NCBI RefSeq assembly: GCF_028623165.1
Contig: NZ_CP117772.1
Coordinates: 930,001 to 994,000 of the forward strand
From: Nostoc sp. UHCC 0926
GTDB taxonomy: Bacteria; Cyanobacteriota; Cyanobacteriia; Cyanobacteriales; Nostocaceae
DNA: 64,000 bases
Reading direction: 5' to 3'
This document shows positions 1-9,170 of the stretch, piece by piece; the first letter of the stretch is position 1; each line of letters opens with the position of its first letter. The position numbers and the translations under genes are program-made. The notes beneath the pieces were generated by a model. It worked only from the letters and a program-made list of their open reading frames with translations. It was not told where the DNA came from and did no database searches.

Positions 1-3000
1 CAATCCGATGCAAGGCACTCTCTAAATTACCTTCTTCTAGTAGCCGCGGACGGAGTGCTGATACGGATCGCCGTGCCCCTGCCAGCCCAGCGCGTGCTAG
101 TTCCTCAATCATTTCCAGATGTACTTGGGTTGCTTCCGGGTCATCCGCCAGCACTTGTGTTGCTGCTCCAACCTGAAGCAGAATACCTGTGAAGGATTGA
201 GCCAGTGTATCATGAATTTCTCGCGCCATCCGGTTGCGTTCTTCCAGAATGGAAGCTGCTTCAGCGAGTTTGCGATCGCTAATGTCTGTGATCAGACTGT
301 AGAAGCCTCTCACTTGAGCATTGTCATCGAAATCAGGGATCAAGGTCGCGCTGATGCACCGCTTACCAAGCGGAAAAGGGATTTCTGCTTCTAGAGGTAC
401 AGTTTGCCCTTCAAACACCTGATTAATGTACGGTTCAACCCGTTGAAAAACCGCCTCACCGAGAAGTTGACGAACAGGGTTGCCCAGAATTTCATTGCGG
501 CTACGGTTAAACCAAACCTCATAGGTACGGTTGATGAATTGATAACACCAATTGGCATCTACATAGCTGATCAGAACTGGTAGAGCGTCGGCAATCAGTC
601 GTAATTCCTGTTCTCGGTCGCGCAGTTCTGCTTCGCTTTGCTGTAAAGCTGCTGTTCGTTCTGCCACCTGAAGTTCCAGGGTAAGGTTGTATTCGGTTAA
701 GAGTTTCTCAGATCGTCTCCGCTCTGTAATGTCTTGAAAAGCTACGATTGCATAAGCCACGTCACCCTGTTCGTCAAAAACTGGAGTTCCCCATGCCTCA
801 ATTGGAATAGTTATGTTGTTTCGGCGAATTTCCATGTCATCAACCGTGGTGCGTTCACCTCTTAATGCACGGACAATTGGCAGTTGGTCACTTGGATATT
901 TTTCATTTGTTCCCGCCCGATAAAACTGATAAACCTCTGCATACCGATCTGGTGTTACGGCAGGATCGACACCTTTGCCCACTAGCTGAATTCTCCGTTG
1001 ATTGGCATAATAAGGGTGACCCCTTGCATCCAATACTGCAATGGCTACTGGAACTGCTTCTAGAAATTGAGCCATTCTACTTTCACTCTTCCGTAGGTTT
1101 GAGTAGAGCTTGGCATTTTGAATCGCGATCGCTGCCTGAGTAGATAGAAGATTCAGAAGTTGCGATCGATCCGGTGTAAATACTCCAGTTGCTAACTGAT
1201 TTTCTAAATACAACACACCGACGAGCTTACTTTGGTTTAATAGTGGCAAGCAAAGGATAGACTGGGTTTGGTGGCATTGAATGTATGGTTCATTGATAAA
1301 ATTACCTTCACGAGTTGCATTATTTAAGATGACTGATTCATGCGTTCTGATCACATACTGAATGATTGATTTGGGTAAGCGATCTGCCATTGGCATTGAT
1401 CGCATTACTCGTGTAGTACAAACCTGCTCACCCTCATTGAGTTCACAAGCAGCCTCGATTTTCCATTCGCCTGCATTTTCCAAAAGCAAGCATCCGGTTT
1501 GGGCACCCGCATTCTCAATTAATATCTGCATCAAGGAATGGAGTAACTGATCCAGTTCAATTTCACTCGAAATCGCTTGAGATGTCTTCATTACCGTTGC
1601 TAAATCGAAAGCAATGGATGAGGTATTCAAGGTAGTTCCAGTATTGGTGCGAATTGGTGTGTTAGCTATACCCAGCGAGTCAGGGAAAAACTGTGCAAAA
1701 CCTCTCTCTAAATCGTTGACCTTTGCCGTTGCTCCCCAGCGTTGATAGCAGTAGTGAGCTTCTTTCATGTAGATCTGGGCAAACTTTTCTCGACCACGCG
1801 CCAGATAAAATTTGGCGGCTAACTCATAGGCTAATGCTTCTTCTTGGATATATTCATTTTCCTTTGCTCCCTGAATTGCTTGCTCATAAAATTCTTCTGC
1901 CTCAAGCAACTGACCCAAAACTCGTGCAGTCTCTGCTTGTACCAAATGGTATTTATGCAAATAATTCATCGGCGCGTGATGTGCCCATAGCCGCATTTTC
2001 TCCTGGCTAACCGCAACTTCTTTGAGAATTTCTTGCTGTACTTGAGTGTCGCTTTCAGAATACACTGCAAGTCTTGCCAACGCGCTGTAGAAGTAGCACA
2101 ACGGAACGTGGGGCGTCGCAGCAACACGGATTAGATAATGTTCCGCTACAATTGCATTCTCAGATGCTTGACTGTACTCAGAGAATAAGTAGCATAGGAT
2201 AAGTTTATTGAGATGCACTAGAAAGAGTATGACTCCATCCGTTTCGTGGTATGCTAGTCTTTTTTCCTCATTGTAAGATTCCCCAACAAGACGTAATGGA
2301 TTGATTGATCGCCCCATTAAATTCAAAACAGATTGCCGAAATATTTGAATCCAGGTGAGTGATGTTCTCTGGTTAATTTGGCGGATTGCTTCACTGTATG
2401 TCGCCATCTCGTGTTCAACTTCCAATAGTTCCTTCCCAACAAAGAAAGATTGGAGGCAGTAAGTAAAGGCGCTATAGGCAGCGAACTCTAAATCTCCAGT
2501 TTCTAAGCCACACTGATATGCCTCCAGAAATGGCTTTGATGTTTCTCTAATATGCTCCCGCCAATGGATGATGAAGTTAGTGACGATAAACAATGTTCTC
2601 GCTTTCAGCGAACAGATATCCAGATCGAATAATAGCCTCAATGCAAGCTGCCCAAACTCGTAGCCAGCCTCAATTCTTCCAAGCATTCCACAAAAAATTA
2701 ATCCCAAGTTGGCATAGGCAAAGGGAGACACAAACGTATTGCCGTACTGAATCGACAGGTTGACCTGCTTAAGTACGAGCAGAGGGGCTAGATCAGATGT
2801 TAAATGATAAGCAACAAGCGTTACTCTTGATATAATTCGCATTGCTGCAAGCTTCTGTGGATCAACCATTTCTGGCAGGTGAAATAGATCCTGAATCGGT
2901 TTCTGATTAAAACGAGATGTGACGGCATTTAGCTCAAGCGTTATATCTGATTGATTTGGTGTTTCGGGAAACCTGATTCCTAGTTGCTGCAACACTTGCA

Positions 3001-5644
3001 ATGCTGTATGGATTGCATCTAATAGCTGACCCTGTGCAATGGCAGTTTGAATTTTGACTTCGTAAACTTTCACGCTATCGAGAACTGTTTTAGCCTCCTG
3101 CAAAACAGCCTCTGCCCAGTGTTCTACATTTTCAAACTCACCACACAAATATGTGATTTTTGTTGTTTCGGTATATAACTCTAAAGCCAGGTCATAGTTT
3201 GTTTGCCAGCTATAATCTGCCAGCCATGCTCTACCCATCGCCAAATAGTTTTGTGCCGTACCATAAGCTATCGATCCCTTTGCTTTCTGCCCTGCTATCA
3301 AGTTCAATTTGGCAATTTCATCTCGTTCTGCTTGATTAGTAATCAGTTCAATCCCATGATTGAAATGATCCACAATTTCAAACAGTCGATCTGATAGACG
3401 AGCTGCTAACGCTTCTTTAAGCAAATTGCGACCAATTTGAAGATGAACTATTTGTTTTTTTGACTCATCAATTAGATCATAAGCTGCTTGCTGAACGCGA
3501 TCGTGCGAAAACTTGTAATTCTGAATCAGCAGATTCTCATCTAACTCTGAGGTTGCAAGAAGCAACTCTGACTGAATTACGGTTGTGAATTCTGCAAAAA
3601 TTTCAACCGCTGGTCGTTCACAGATAACTGAGAGTGTCGCTAAATCAAACTCAGCACCGACACAAGCAGCTAAGGATAAAACTTGTTGAGTTTGCTTTGG
3701 AAATTGTTTCAGCTTTCCGATGATTAACTCCACTACATTGTCAGTAATATTTTTGGCTTTAATATGAGTAATGTCCCATTGCCAGCGTAGTTGATTAATG
3801 TCGAAGACGATGAGACCTTCAATGTACAGCGCTTTGAGAAATTCATTGGTGAAGTAGGGATTGCCGTTTGCTTTACGCCATACCAGTTCTGCTAAAGGTG
3901 CAATCGACTCAGTATGCGTGTGCAAGGTTTCAGTAATCAGTTGAGCCACCGCCCCTAATCCTAGCGGAGCTAACATTATCTGACTAATAGTAACAGTTTC
4001 CTGTTTTAGCTTCTCTAAAGTTGTAATCAGCGAATGTGCTTGGGTGACTTCGTGATCCCGATAAGCTCCAATTAAAAGCAGGGCTTGTATCCCACTGTCG
4101 CTCAAAATTAACTCGATGAGCTTGAGTGTAGCAGAGTCTACCCATTGCAAATCATCCAGAAAGATGACCAGAGGATGTTCAGGAGAACAGCAGGCTCGAA
4201 TGAACTTCTGAAAGACAAGGTTAAACCGATTTTGTGCCTCAGTTGCTCCAACTTCTGCTACGGGTGGTTGCTTGCCAATAATCCACTCAACTTCTGGAAT
4301 GACATCAATAATCAGTTGTCCATTACTTCCTAAAGCTCTAAGCAAGCGCGATCGCCATTGTTGCACCTGCTCATCAGGTTCACCCAACAACTGCTGCACC
4401 AGTTTTCCTAGTGCATCCACAATTGCGCTGTAGGGAATATTGCGCCCAAATTGGTCAAACTTACCCGAGGTGAAATAACCACGCTTTGCTGTGATGGGTT
4501 TGTAGAGTTCCTGTACCAAGGCTGATTTACCAATGCCAGCATAACCAGACACCAACATCATCTCAATATTGCATTGAGCATTTTTCTCATTTCCTATTCC
4601 TGCCACTCTCTCAAATGCTGCTAATAATGCTGCAATCTCTGCTTCTCGTCCATACAACTTCTGCGGAATGTGAAACTGATCAGAAACATCTTGTAGACCC
4701 AGTTGGATATTGCCAATTTGCCATGTTTCTGTAAGTTGGGCTGCACAAAGTTCTAAATCTGCTTTGATGCCCCAAGCACTTTGATAGCGATCTTCTACAT
4801 TTTTCGCCATCAGTTTCATCACAATGTCAGAAACATCTTTAGGAATTGCACTGTTAATGGGTGATGAATCATCCACCACACCCCACACTCCACAACCATT
4901 CGGTTGATGCTCACGACAGAAGCCCACACCCCTAATTTCACATGGAGGAATCGGCTGTTTAGCAATATGACAATGCACTAGCTCCAAGATATCCGTTGTT
5001 GCAAACGGCAGGTACCCAGTGAGCAATTGGTAGAACGTCACACCGAGCGAATAGAAATCGGTGCGGTAATCGAGCAAACGGTTCATTCGTCCGGTCTGCT
5101 CTGGCGATAGGTAGGCAAGGGTTCCTTCTAAAACATGAGGGCTTGTGAAGGTTGGATTGGTGCGGTTAAATTGAGTGGCAATCCCAAAGTCGATAATCTT
5201 GACCAGGCCCGTATTAGGATTGAGAACAATATTGCCAGGATTAATGTCCTTATGAATAATATTCGCGGCATGGATCTCACCTATAATTTGTGTGAGCTTG
5301 ACGGCAAGCGGAAGAAAAGTGGATACAGGCATTGGGCAGAAAATCTCTGGGTGCTGCCGTATCCAGTAATCTAAGGACTCTGCACCAAAATCCTCAAGGA
5401 GGATGACCAGCGTCCGTTGGTAGTCCTCCTGGCTGTACGCCTTGATTACACCTTCTATGTTCAAAGAGCAGGTAATGGCATACTCCTGTCTATAGCGCTT
5501 GATTTCTTGAGGTGAGGGATAATCTTGCTTAAGCATTTTGACGACGATCGCCTGACCATCTTGCATTCGGATGCCTCGATACAATAAAGAGGCTGAACTC
5601 TCATAGATTTTGCATTGAATGGCAACTCCAGGCAGGGTAATCAT
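1..5644 (-). CDS. hybrid Ser/Thr kinase - AAA ATPase - GAF/PAS - histidine kinase (3' end outside window)
   Basis: The reading frame is open from an ATG at 5644, with AGGAG eight bases upstream, to the window edge (about 1881 residues). Order: eukaryotic-type kinase domain (about residues 12-265, with HKDINPGNIV in place of the usual HRD loop and an intact DFG), an AAA/NB-ATPase with Walker A GYAGIGKS near residue 368 and LVIFLDDLQWVD as Walker B, a long helical TPR-like region, GAF (about 1360-1480), two PAS domains (about 1520-1770), then a HisKA_3-type dimerisation box (AREIHDTLAQ, near 1805) carrying the phospho-accepting His. The HATPase domain must lie beyond base 1. This is the HstK-type two-headed sensor common in filamentous cyanobacteria; the signal is unknown. 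No partner response regulator is visible. The family call is secure, the input is not. Confidence 0.93.
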   Translation of the reverse strand, partial: MITLPGVAIQCKIYESSASLLYRGIRMQDGQAIVVKMLKQDYPSPQEIKRYRQEYAITCSLNIEGVIKAYSQEDYQRTLVILLEDFGAESLDYWIRQHPEIFCPMPVSTFLPLAVKLTQIIGEIHAANIIHKDINPGNIVLNPNTGLVKIIDFGIATQFNRTNPTFTSPHVLEGTLAYLSPEQTGRMNRLLDYRTDFYSLGVTFYQLLTGYLPFATTDILELVHCHIAKQPIPPCEIRGVGFCREHQPNGCGVWGVVDDSSPINSAIPKDVSDIVMKLMAKNVEDRYQSAWGIKADLELCAAQLTETWQIGNIQLGLQDVSDQFHIPQKLYGREAEIAALLAAFERVAGIGNEKNAQCNIEMMLVSGYAGIGKSALVQELYKPITAKRGYFTSGKFDQFGRNIPYSAIVDALGKLVQQLLGEPDEQVQQWRSRLLRALGSNGQLIIDVIPEVEWIIGKQPPVAEVGATEAQNRFNLVFQKFIRACCSPEHPLVIFLDDLQWVDSATLKLIELILSDSGIQALLLIGAYRDHEVTQAHSLITTLEKLKQETVTISQIMLAPLGLGAVAQLITETLHTHTESIAPLAELVWRKANGNPYFTNEFLKALYIEGLIVFDINQLRWQWDITHIKAKNITDNVVELIIGKLKQFPKQTQQVLSLAACVGAEFDLATLSVICERPAVEIFAEFTTVIQSELLLATSELDENLLIQNYKFSHDRVQQAAYDLIDESKKQIVHLQIGRNLLKEALAARLSDRLFEIVDHFNHGIELITNQAERDEIAKLNLIAGQKAKGSIAYGTAQNYLAMGRAWLADYSWQTNYDLALELYTETTKITYLCGEFENVEHWAEAVLQEAKTVLDSVKVYEVKIQTAIAQGQLLDAIHTALQVLQQLGIRFPETPNQSDITLELNAVTSRFNQKPIQDLFHLPEMVDPQKLAAMRIISRVTLVAYHLTSDLAPLLVLKQVNLSIQYGNTFVSPFAYANLGLIFCGMLGRIEAGYEFGQLALRLLFDLDICSLKARTLFIVTNFIIHWREHIRETSKPFLEAYQCGLETGDLEFAAYSAFTYCLQSFFVGKELLEVEHEMATYSEAIRQINQRTSLTWIQIFRQSVLNLMGRSINPLRLVGESYNEEKRLAYHETDGVILFLVHLNKLILCYLFSEYSQASENAIVAEHYLIRVAATPHVPLCYFYSALARLAVYSESDTQVQQEILKEVAVSQEKMRLWAHHAPMNYLHKYHLVQAETARVLGQLLEAEEFYEQAIQGAKENEYIQEEALAYELAAKFYLARGREKFAQIYMKEAHYCYQRWGATAKVNDLERGFAQFFPDSLGIANTPIRTNTGTTLNTSSIAFDLATVMKTSQAISSEIELDQLLHSLMQILIENAGAQTGCLLLENAGEWKIEAACELNEGEQVCTTRVMRSMPMADRLPKSIIQYVIRTHESVILNNATREGNFINEPYIQCHQTQSILCLPLLNQSKLVGVLYLENQLATGVFTPDRSQLLNLLSTQAAIAIQNAKLYSNLRKSESRMAQFLEAVPVAIAVLDARGHPYYANQRRIQLVGKGVDPAVTPDRYAEVYQFYRAGTNEKYPSDQLPIVRALRGERTTVDDMEIRRNNITIPIEAWGTPVFDEQGDVAYAIVAFQDITERRRSEKLLTEYNLTLELQVAERTAALQQSEAELRDREQELRLIADALPVLISYVDANWCYQFINRTYEVWFNRSRNEILGNPVRQLLGEAVFQRVEPYINQVFEGQTVPLEAEIPFPLGKRCISATLIPDFDDNAQVRGFYSLITDISDRKLAEAASILEERNRMAREIHDTLAQSFTGILLQVGAATQVLADDPEATQVHLEMIEELARAGLAGARRSVSALRPRLLEEGNLESALHRI

Positions 5645-6262
5645 CCAACTTTCTCCTGAGGTAGGACATAAGCATACTGCCAATTATATGGTACTGAAAG
5701 TCTGATGAGTTAGTTGATACTGTTGGCGAACTTAACAATTCACTGGAGAGAAGATCAGTAGACCGAAAAGTTCTGCGAACGCTAAGAAATGCTAGTCTGT
5801 GATACCGTTGATTCTGGAATGTACAAAAGCCGATTTCTAGAGATAAATGATAATCTGAACTTATAAAACTAGTTCCAAAGCATCATCCTTTAATCGGCGA
5901 TTTTTACTAGGGTTGTTACTGGGGAATATCTAAGATTGAGAGCGGTCTTTACTAAAGCTGTTGCTCATTTGCTCTAGTCCATATTTCTCAGAGAAGCGAT
6001 CGCATCCTTGGTTACTGGCGCTCCTCCGAGAATATCAATGCTTAGAAGTATTTCCAAAAGACAAAAACTTTGTTGAGTTGGCGTTTATCTAACTCTCAAA
6101 TATCAATCAGTCTTGTTTTTTAGTTTTATGCAATTCACATTCAGCGAGTTCATTAAATAATTTGGCTATTTTTGAAAACCTAAGCCCGACAAGACTTTTA
6201 GATATCTAACACTATAAGTTCTAACATCGGTACTGAATGGAGAAAATGCGATCGCGCGTTCT
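5645..6262. other. intergenic, no gene seen
   Basis: About 620 bases, AT-rich, with one HIP1-like GCGATCGC at 5997-6004 and no open frame with coding character. It probably holds the promoter of the giant kinase at its left end. I saw no strong hairpin. Confidence 0.5.
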
Positions 6263-7180
6263 TCAATAGTTATTAATTCTACATTCAAGCTCTATAAAAC
6301 TCAAAAGCCTTTCCTCAAACTCAGTCAAATATGGGCGTTTCAATTCCCCTAAGCACTTCAAAACTGCCTCTGCTGGCGCTTCTAGCTTGCGACTGTCCCG
6401 TAATTTACTGATGCGCTCGCTGATTAACTGCATTTGTTGACATTCTGAGTCCAAGTAATTAAGCGGCTTCAGATGGTCGATTCTCACGGTGTATTCTCCA
6501 TCCCATGCCACAACAGTACAACTGAATTCGCCTACATGACTTACGATGCACCAAGATCCACCTTTGCCCCTGAGTTCAAGATTGTCTTTGGCAAGGATTT
6601 GGCAGACTTCGCCCAACTGATAAGTGTTTGGTACTTTTGTGCGCTCCATGATGCGCTGCACAACGTCTTTCACAATCCGGTGTGAGGGTACTTTTCCATT
6701 GGCAGACTTTACTGCTTGTTGCCATGCTTCGGGCTGAATGTCTGAATCTAGCTTAGTTAAAGGTCTGATTTGCCACTCATTAGTTGGCAAAATGTGATCG
6801 TTCCGATCACATTTTTGCTCTAAGTTTTGAAAAATAACAGCTGCTTCCATCAAAAAGTAGGGCTGTCTACGGCTGTAACCAAATCTCTCTTTACAATACT
6901 TCTCAAACGTTTTGTGAGTGGAACGGTACAATCTGCGATCGCGGAGTTCCGTCAAAGCTTTACCTGCCTCAAAAAACGCTCTTTCAACCTTTCGCTCTAG
7001 ATGCAAGCGATCGCTTTCTTCTTCTTGGCTTAATTCTTGGACTTCAACAGCTGTAACCGTAATTGTTGCTGTAGCTGGGTTTTCTTCTTGCGAGATATCT
7101 TCTTGGACAAGATTATCTGGTGGTATCCTATCACTGGATACAGCAGAGGTGGATTTTTTGTACTTAGATGGTTTGTTCAT
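6263..7180 (-). CDS. cyanobacterial accessory protein, intact member of a family with decayed copies in this window
   Basis: 305 residues. The ATG at 7180 follows an AAAGGTGGAATC leader that is repeated almost exactly before the truncated copy at 25103. N-terminal 60 residues are acidic and low-complexity; then a charged helical block (VERAFFEAGKALTELRDRRLYRSTHKTFEKYC is the key region, residues about 66-97) followed by RFGYSRRQPYFLMEAA, which resembles the helix-turn-helix-like start of plasmid/phage DNA-binding proteins. The C-terminal 60 residues are again helical. I recognise the pattern from cyanobacterial plasmids and islands but know no function. Relatives: N-terminal piece at 25103-25294, a central piece at about 13715-13835, an internally deleted copy at 42768-43085. 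Likely an accessory or mobile-DNA gene. Confidence 0.75.
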   Translation of the reverse strand: MNKPSKYKKSTSAVSSDRIPPDNLVQEDISQEENPATATITVTAVEVQELSQEEESDRLHLERKVERAFFEAGKALTELRDRRLYRSTHKTFEKYCKERFGYSRRQPYFLMEAAVIFQNLEQKCDRNDHILPTNEWQIRPLTKLDSDIQPEAWQQAVKSANGKVPSHRIVKDVVQRIMERTKVPNTYQLGEVCQILAKDNLELRGKGGSWCIVSHVGEFSCTVVAWDGEYTVRIDHLKPLNYLDSECQQMQLISERISKLRDSRKLEAPAEAVLKCLGELKRPYLTEFEERLLSFIELECRINNY

Positions 7181-7379
7181 GATTCCACCTTTTTCTGGCT
7201 AGGCTGACAATGTTTGCAAAATTTCTAAGTCTGCCAATATAAGTCCCTGTTGTGGGGAGCAAATTTCCGCAGACATATCTTAAAGTTATCAATTTATAGA
7301 AATTGCCCATTATCAAAAGGCGATTATTGTTTTAAGCGGCTTGTTGTTGCTCTATCAAATCCAGTAAGGGAGGAAATAT

Positions 7380-7727
7380 TCAGGATTTATTGCCGGAAAC
7401 CATCACAAACACTACATTGTTAGAAATTGATTGGCGAATATAGTTATAAAAAATCGTAAATGCTCTTGTAGTCAAATAATCAGCATTTCTAAGTAAAACT
7501 AGAGCCTGAAACCCTTCCATCTCTACCAACAACATTTTTACCTGCTCAATGAGTCTTTCAATAAACATCTCCGGAAATGAGATATTGACCCCGACTGCAC
7601 AAGGCTTTGATATTCTTTTTCGGAGATGTCTAATATCTTCGGCTTCATAAGCATTGGCAGCTTCAAAATCTATAATTTTGGTGACTCGCTTTTTCTTTCT
7701 ACTTCCTATAAAGCAGTTTTTAACACC
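7380..7727 (-). other. open frame without a usable start, overlapping the XRE gene end
   Basis: From just after a TGA at 7728-7730 this minus-strand frame stays open for 115 codons. The first ATG is at 7568, giving 62 residues (MFIERLIEQVKMLLVEMEGF...), but the upstream part also looks protein-like (KIIDFEAANAYEAEDIRHLRKRISKP). It overlaps the last 7 codons of the XRE gene in the -1 frame. It could be a gene remnant, a gene with a non-ATG start, or a -1 frameshift extension of the XRE protein. I do not recognise the product. Confidence 0.35.
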
Positions 7728-7969
7728 TCATTATTTGATGAGTGACCAGTTTTGTCATCAATATTGTTTGGCCGCCATTCCAAAATATCTCCAGGCTGAC
7801 ATTCAAGTACTTCGCAAAATCTCCCCAAGGCATCAAATGTGATTGACGCAGCTCTACCTTGCTCAATTTTTTGAATATTTTGCAGGCTGTAACCAGTTTT
7901 CCTAGCTAGCTCATTTTGAGACAAGCCTTTAGCTTCTCTAGTCTTTTTCAGTTTTACAAGCACAGGCAT
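7706..7969 (-). CDS. XRE-family (Cro/CI-type) helix-turn-helix regulator
   Basis: 87 residues, nearly all one HTH_3 domain: LKKTREAKGLSQNELARKTGY, then SLQNIQKIEQGRA as recognition region, and ALGRFCEVLECQPGDILEW as the closing helices. This is a typical single-domain DNA-binding repressor of phage, plasmid or toxin-antitoxin type. A perfect dyad lies 19 bases before the start, suggesting autoregulation. The frame following it (7380-7727) overlaps its 3' end and could be a coupled partner; no recognisable toxin is seen. Confidence 0.88.
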   Translation of the reverse strand: MPVLVKLKKTREAKGLSQNELARKTGYSLQNIQKIEQGRAASITFDALGRFCEVLECQPGDILEWRPNNIDDKTGHSSNNEVLKTAL

Positions 7970-7987
7970 TTCCTAATTCCTACTCCT

Positions 7988-8068
7988 AAAGTAGCACTAC
8001 TTTCAGTTGGTTATCTGTGGTATGTGTATCTATAAGTAATATGAATGCTTACTAAGAGTAGCATTACT
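7988..8068. promoter_or_regulatory. operator-like dyads before the XRE gene
   Basis: A perfect inverted repeat AAAGTAG-CA-CTACTTT lies at 7988-8003. A related imperfect copy, AGTAGCATTACT, lies at 8057-8068, and a further GAGTAG/CTACT pair around 8116-8136. The repeated AGTAG/CTACT half-site just upstream of an XRE gene is what an autoregulatory operator would look like. This is inference from position and symmetry. Confidence 0.55.
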
Positions 8069-8101
8069 AATCGTAATACAAAAGTCCGCTTTAGACTATT
8101 G

Positions 8102-8389
8102 TTAACTACTTTCAGGAGCGCTACTATGAGTAGTATATAAAAGAAAATCTAAGAGGATGTTTGAAAAGTTGGCGATTGAATAAAAAAAGCTCTCAGGGCA
8201 TAAGCTGTAGATACTTACATAACAGCACCCTTGAGAGTCATGAGTAGGTTCTAGCGGCAGCGCTGGCGCTTGAAAAGCTGGATCAAAAGCCAGCACTAGC
8301 GTTTGGTATATACTGACGGCACTGAAGCCCAGTCCCAGGCAGAGTAGAACGCGGAACCACAAAATGATCGGCTTGCTTTGCTGGCTCAT
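8102..8389 (-). CDS. small membrane protein, coupled to the gene before it; 3' part runs into a repeat
   Basis: Starts MSQQSKPIILWFRVLLCLGLGFSAVSIYQTLVLAF, one clear transmembrane segment at about residues 8-34. The ATG overlaps the TGA of the preceding frame (ATGA), which argues for translational coupling and a real gene pair. From about residue 50 the sequence reads through repeat-like DNA (about 8150-8250, resembling an IS5-type end with GAGGATGTTTGAAAAG), so the original C terminus is probably lost. Product unknown. Confidence 0.4.
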   Translation of the reverse strand: MSQQSKPIILWFRVLLCLGLGFSAVSIYQTLVLAFDPAFQAPALPLEPTHDSQGCCYVSIYSLCPESFFYSIANFSNILLDFLLYTTHSSAPESS

Positions 8390-8520
8390 AGAACCTCACG
8401 GATGGAACGATCAGGGATGTGTGCTGCCTGCGCCCACTCGTCGAACGGAGGTTCACCCGCCTCAATAGAGTGCCTGATCACTTCGCTGATCATCGTCGTC
8501 AGTTCTACGCGGTTGACCAT
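8386..8520 (-). CDS. small hypothetical protein, first of a coupled pair
   Basis: 44 residues from the ATG at 8520 (MVNRVELTTMISEVIRHSIE... to SIREVL). The longer frame back to 8655 is low-complexity and I do not trust it. The stop overlaps the start of the membrane protein frame by ATGA. Helical, acidic; reminiscent of small phage or plasmid proteins, but I do not recognise it. Confidence 0.4.
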   Translation of the reverse strand: MVNRVELTTMISEVIRHSIEAGEPPFDEWAQAAHIPDRSIREVL

Positions 8521-8655
8521 GCCAGTGCGATCGCTAATGAGAAAAGACTGATAAATTGGGGCTTTGGCGCAGTTGACGGGTCTTTTTCCCCCTGGAAAGG
8601 GCGGAGGTGAAGAAGTTGAGCCAGTGCGTTGCCGGGGTTCCCCCCGTTGTAGCAC

Positions 8656-9047
8656 CTGGCGTGCCTATGGTGGCAAAGGAAAAGGTATCTTAATACACAC
8701 GCTTACAGAGGGAAATGGAATGCCTCTTTCTAACTCTACGACTCCAGCCAACGGTAACGAGAGAGAACAAGTCTTACCTCTACATTATGATTGACTCCAG
8801 TCAGATGCCCAATGGCGCGAAAACCAATGCCATTTAGATACATGGTCAAACATCGTTATCAGGATGCAATAATTCTCGCAAAATAGTGCCATCATCTGCA
8901 ATGAATTCTGTACACGCATTCAGTTTTTGTACTAGCACTGTTTAAAAAGCCTTTAAAATAATAAACACAACTTATTTGAAGATGCGATATGCGATCGCTC
9001 TTAAAAGAATACCAGCTCTCTGCATCTGTTACCTTGTAGAGACTGGA
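8656..9047. other. intergenic, no gene seen
   Basis: About 390 bases upstream of the broken small gene. Contains HIP1-related GCGATCGC at 8991-8998; no credible frame, no RNA gene recognised. Confidence 0.4.
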
Positions 9048-9170
9048 CTATTTTGATTTTCGTGCTGACTTGGGCGGTGTCCGGTGTGCGCCAAAGTATT
9101 TCTCACTACGGTAGCGTAGCCATACCCGCAACTCTTGCGGAATCTGCTCTTTTTGTTCCTTACTTAAAGT

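Noticed and set aside
7706-7735. Programmed -1 frameshift joining the XRE protein to the next frame
   Set aside because: The A-run does not form a good X-XXY-YYZ slippery heptamer in the XRE frame and no downstream stem was evident; kept only as an open possibility.
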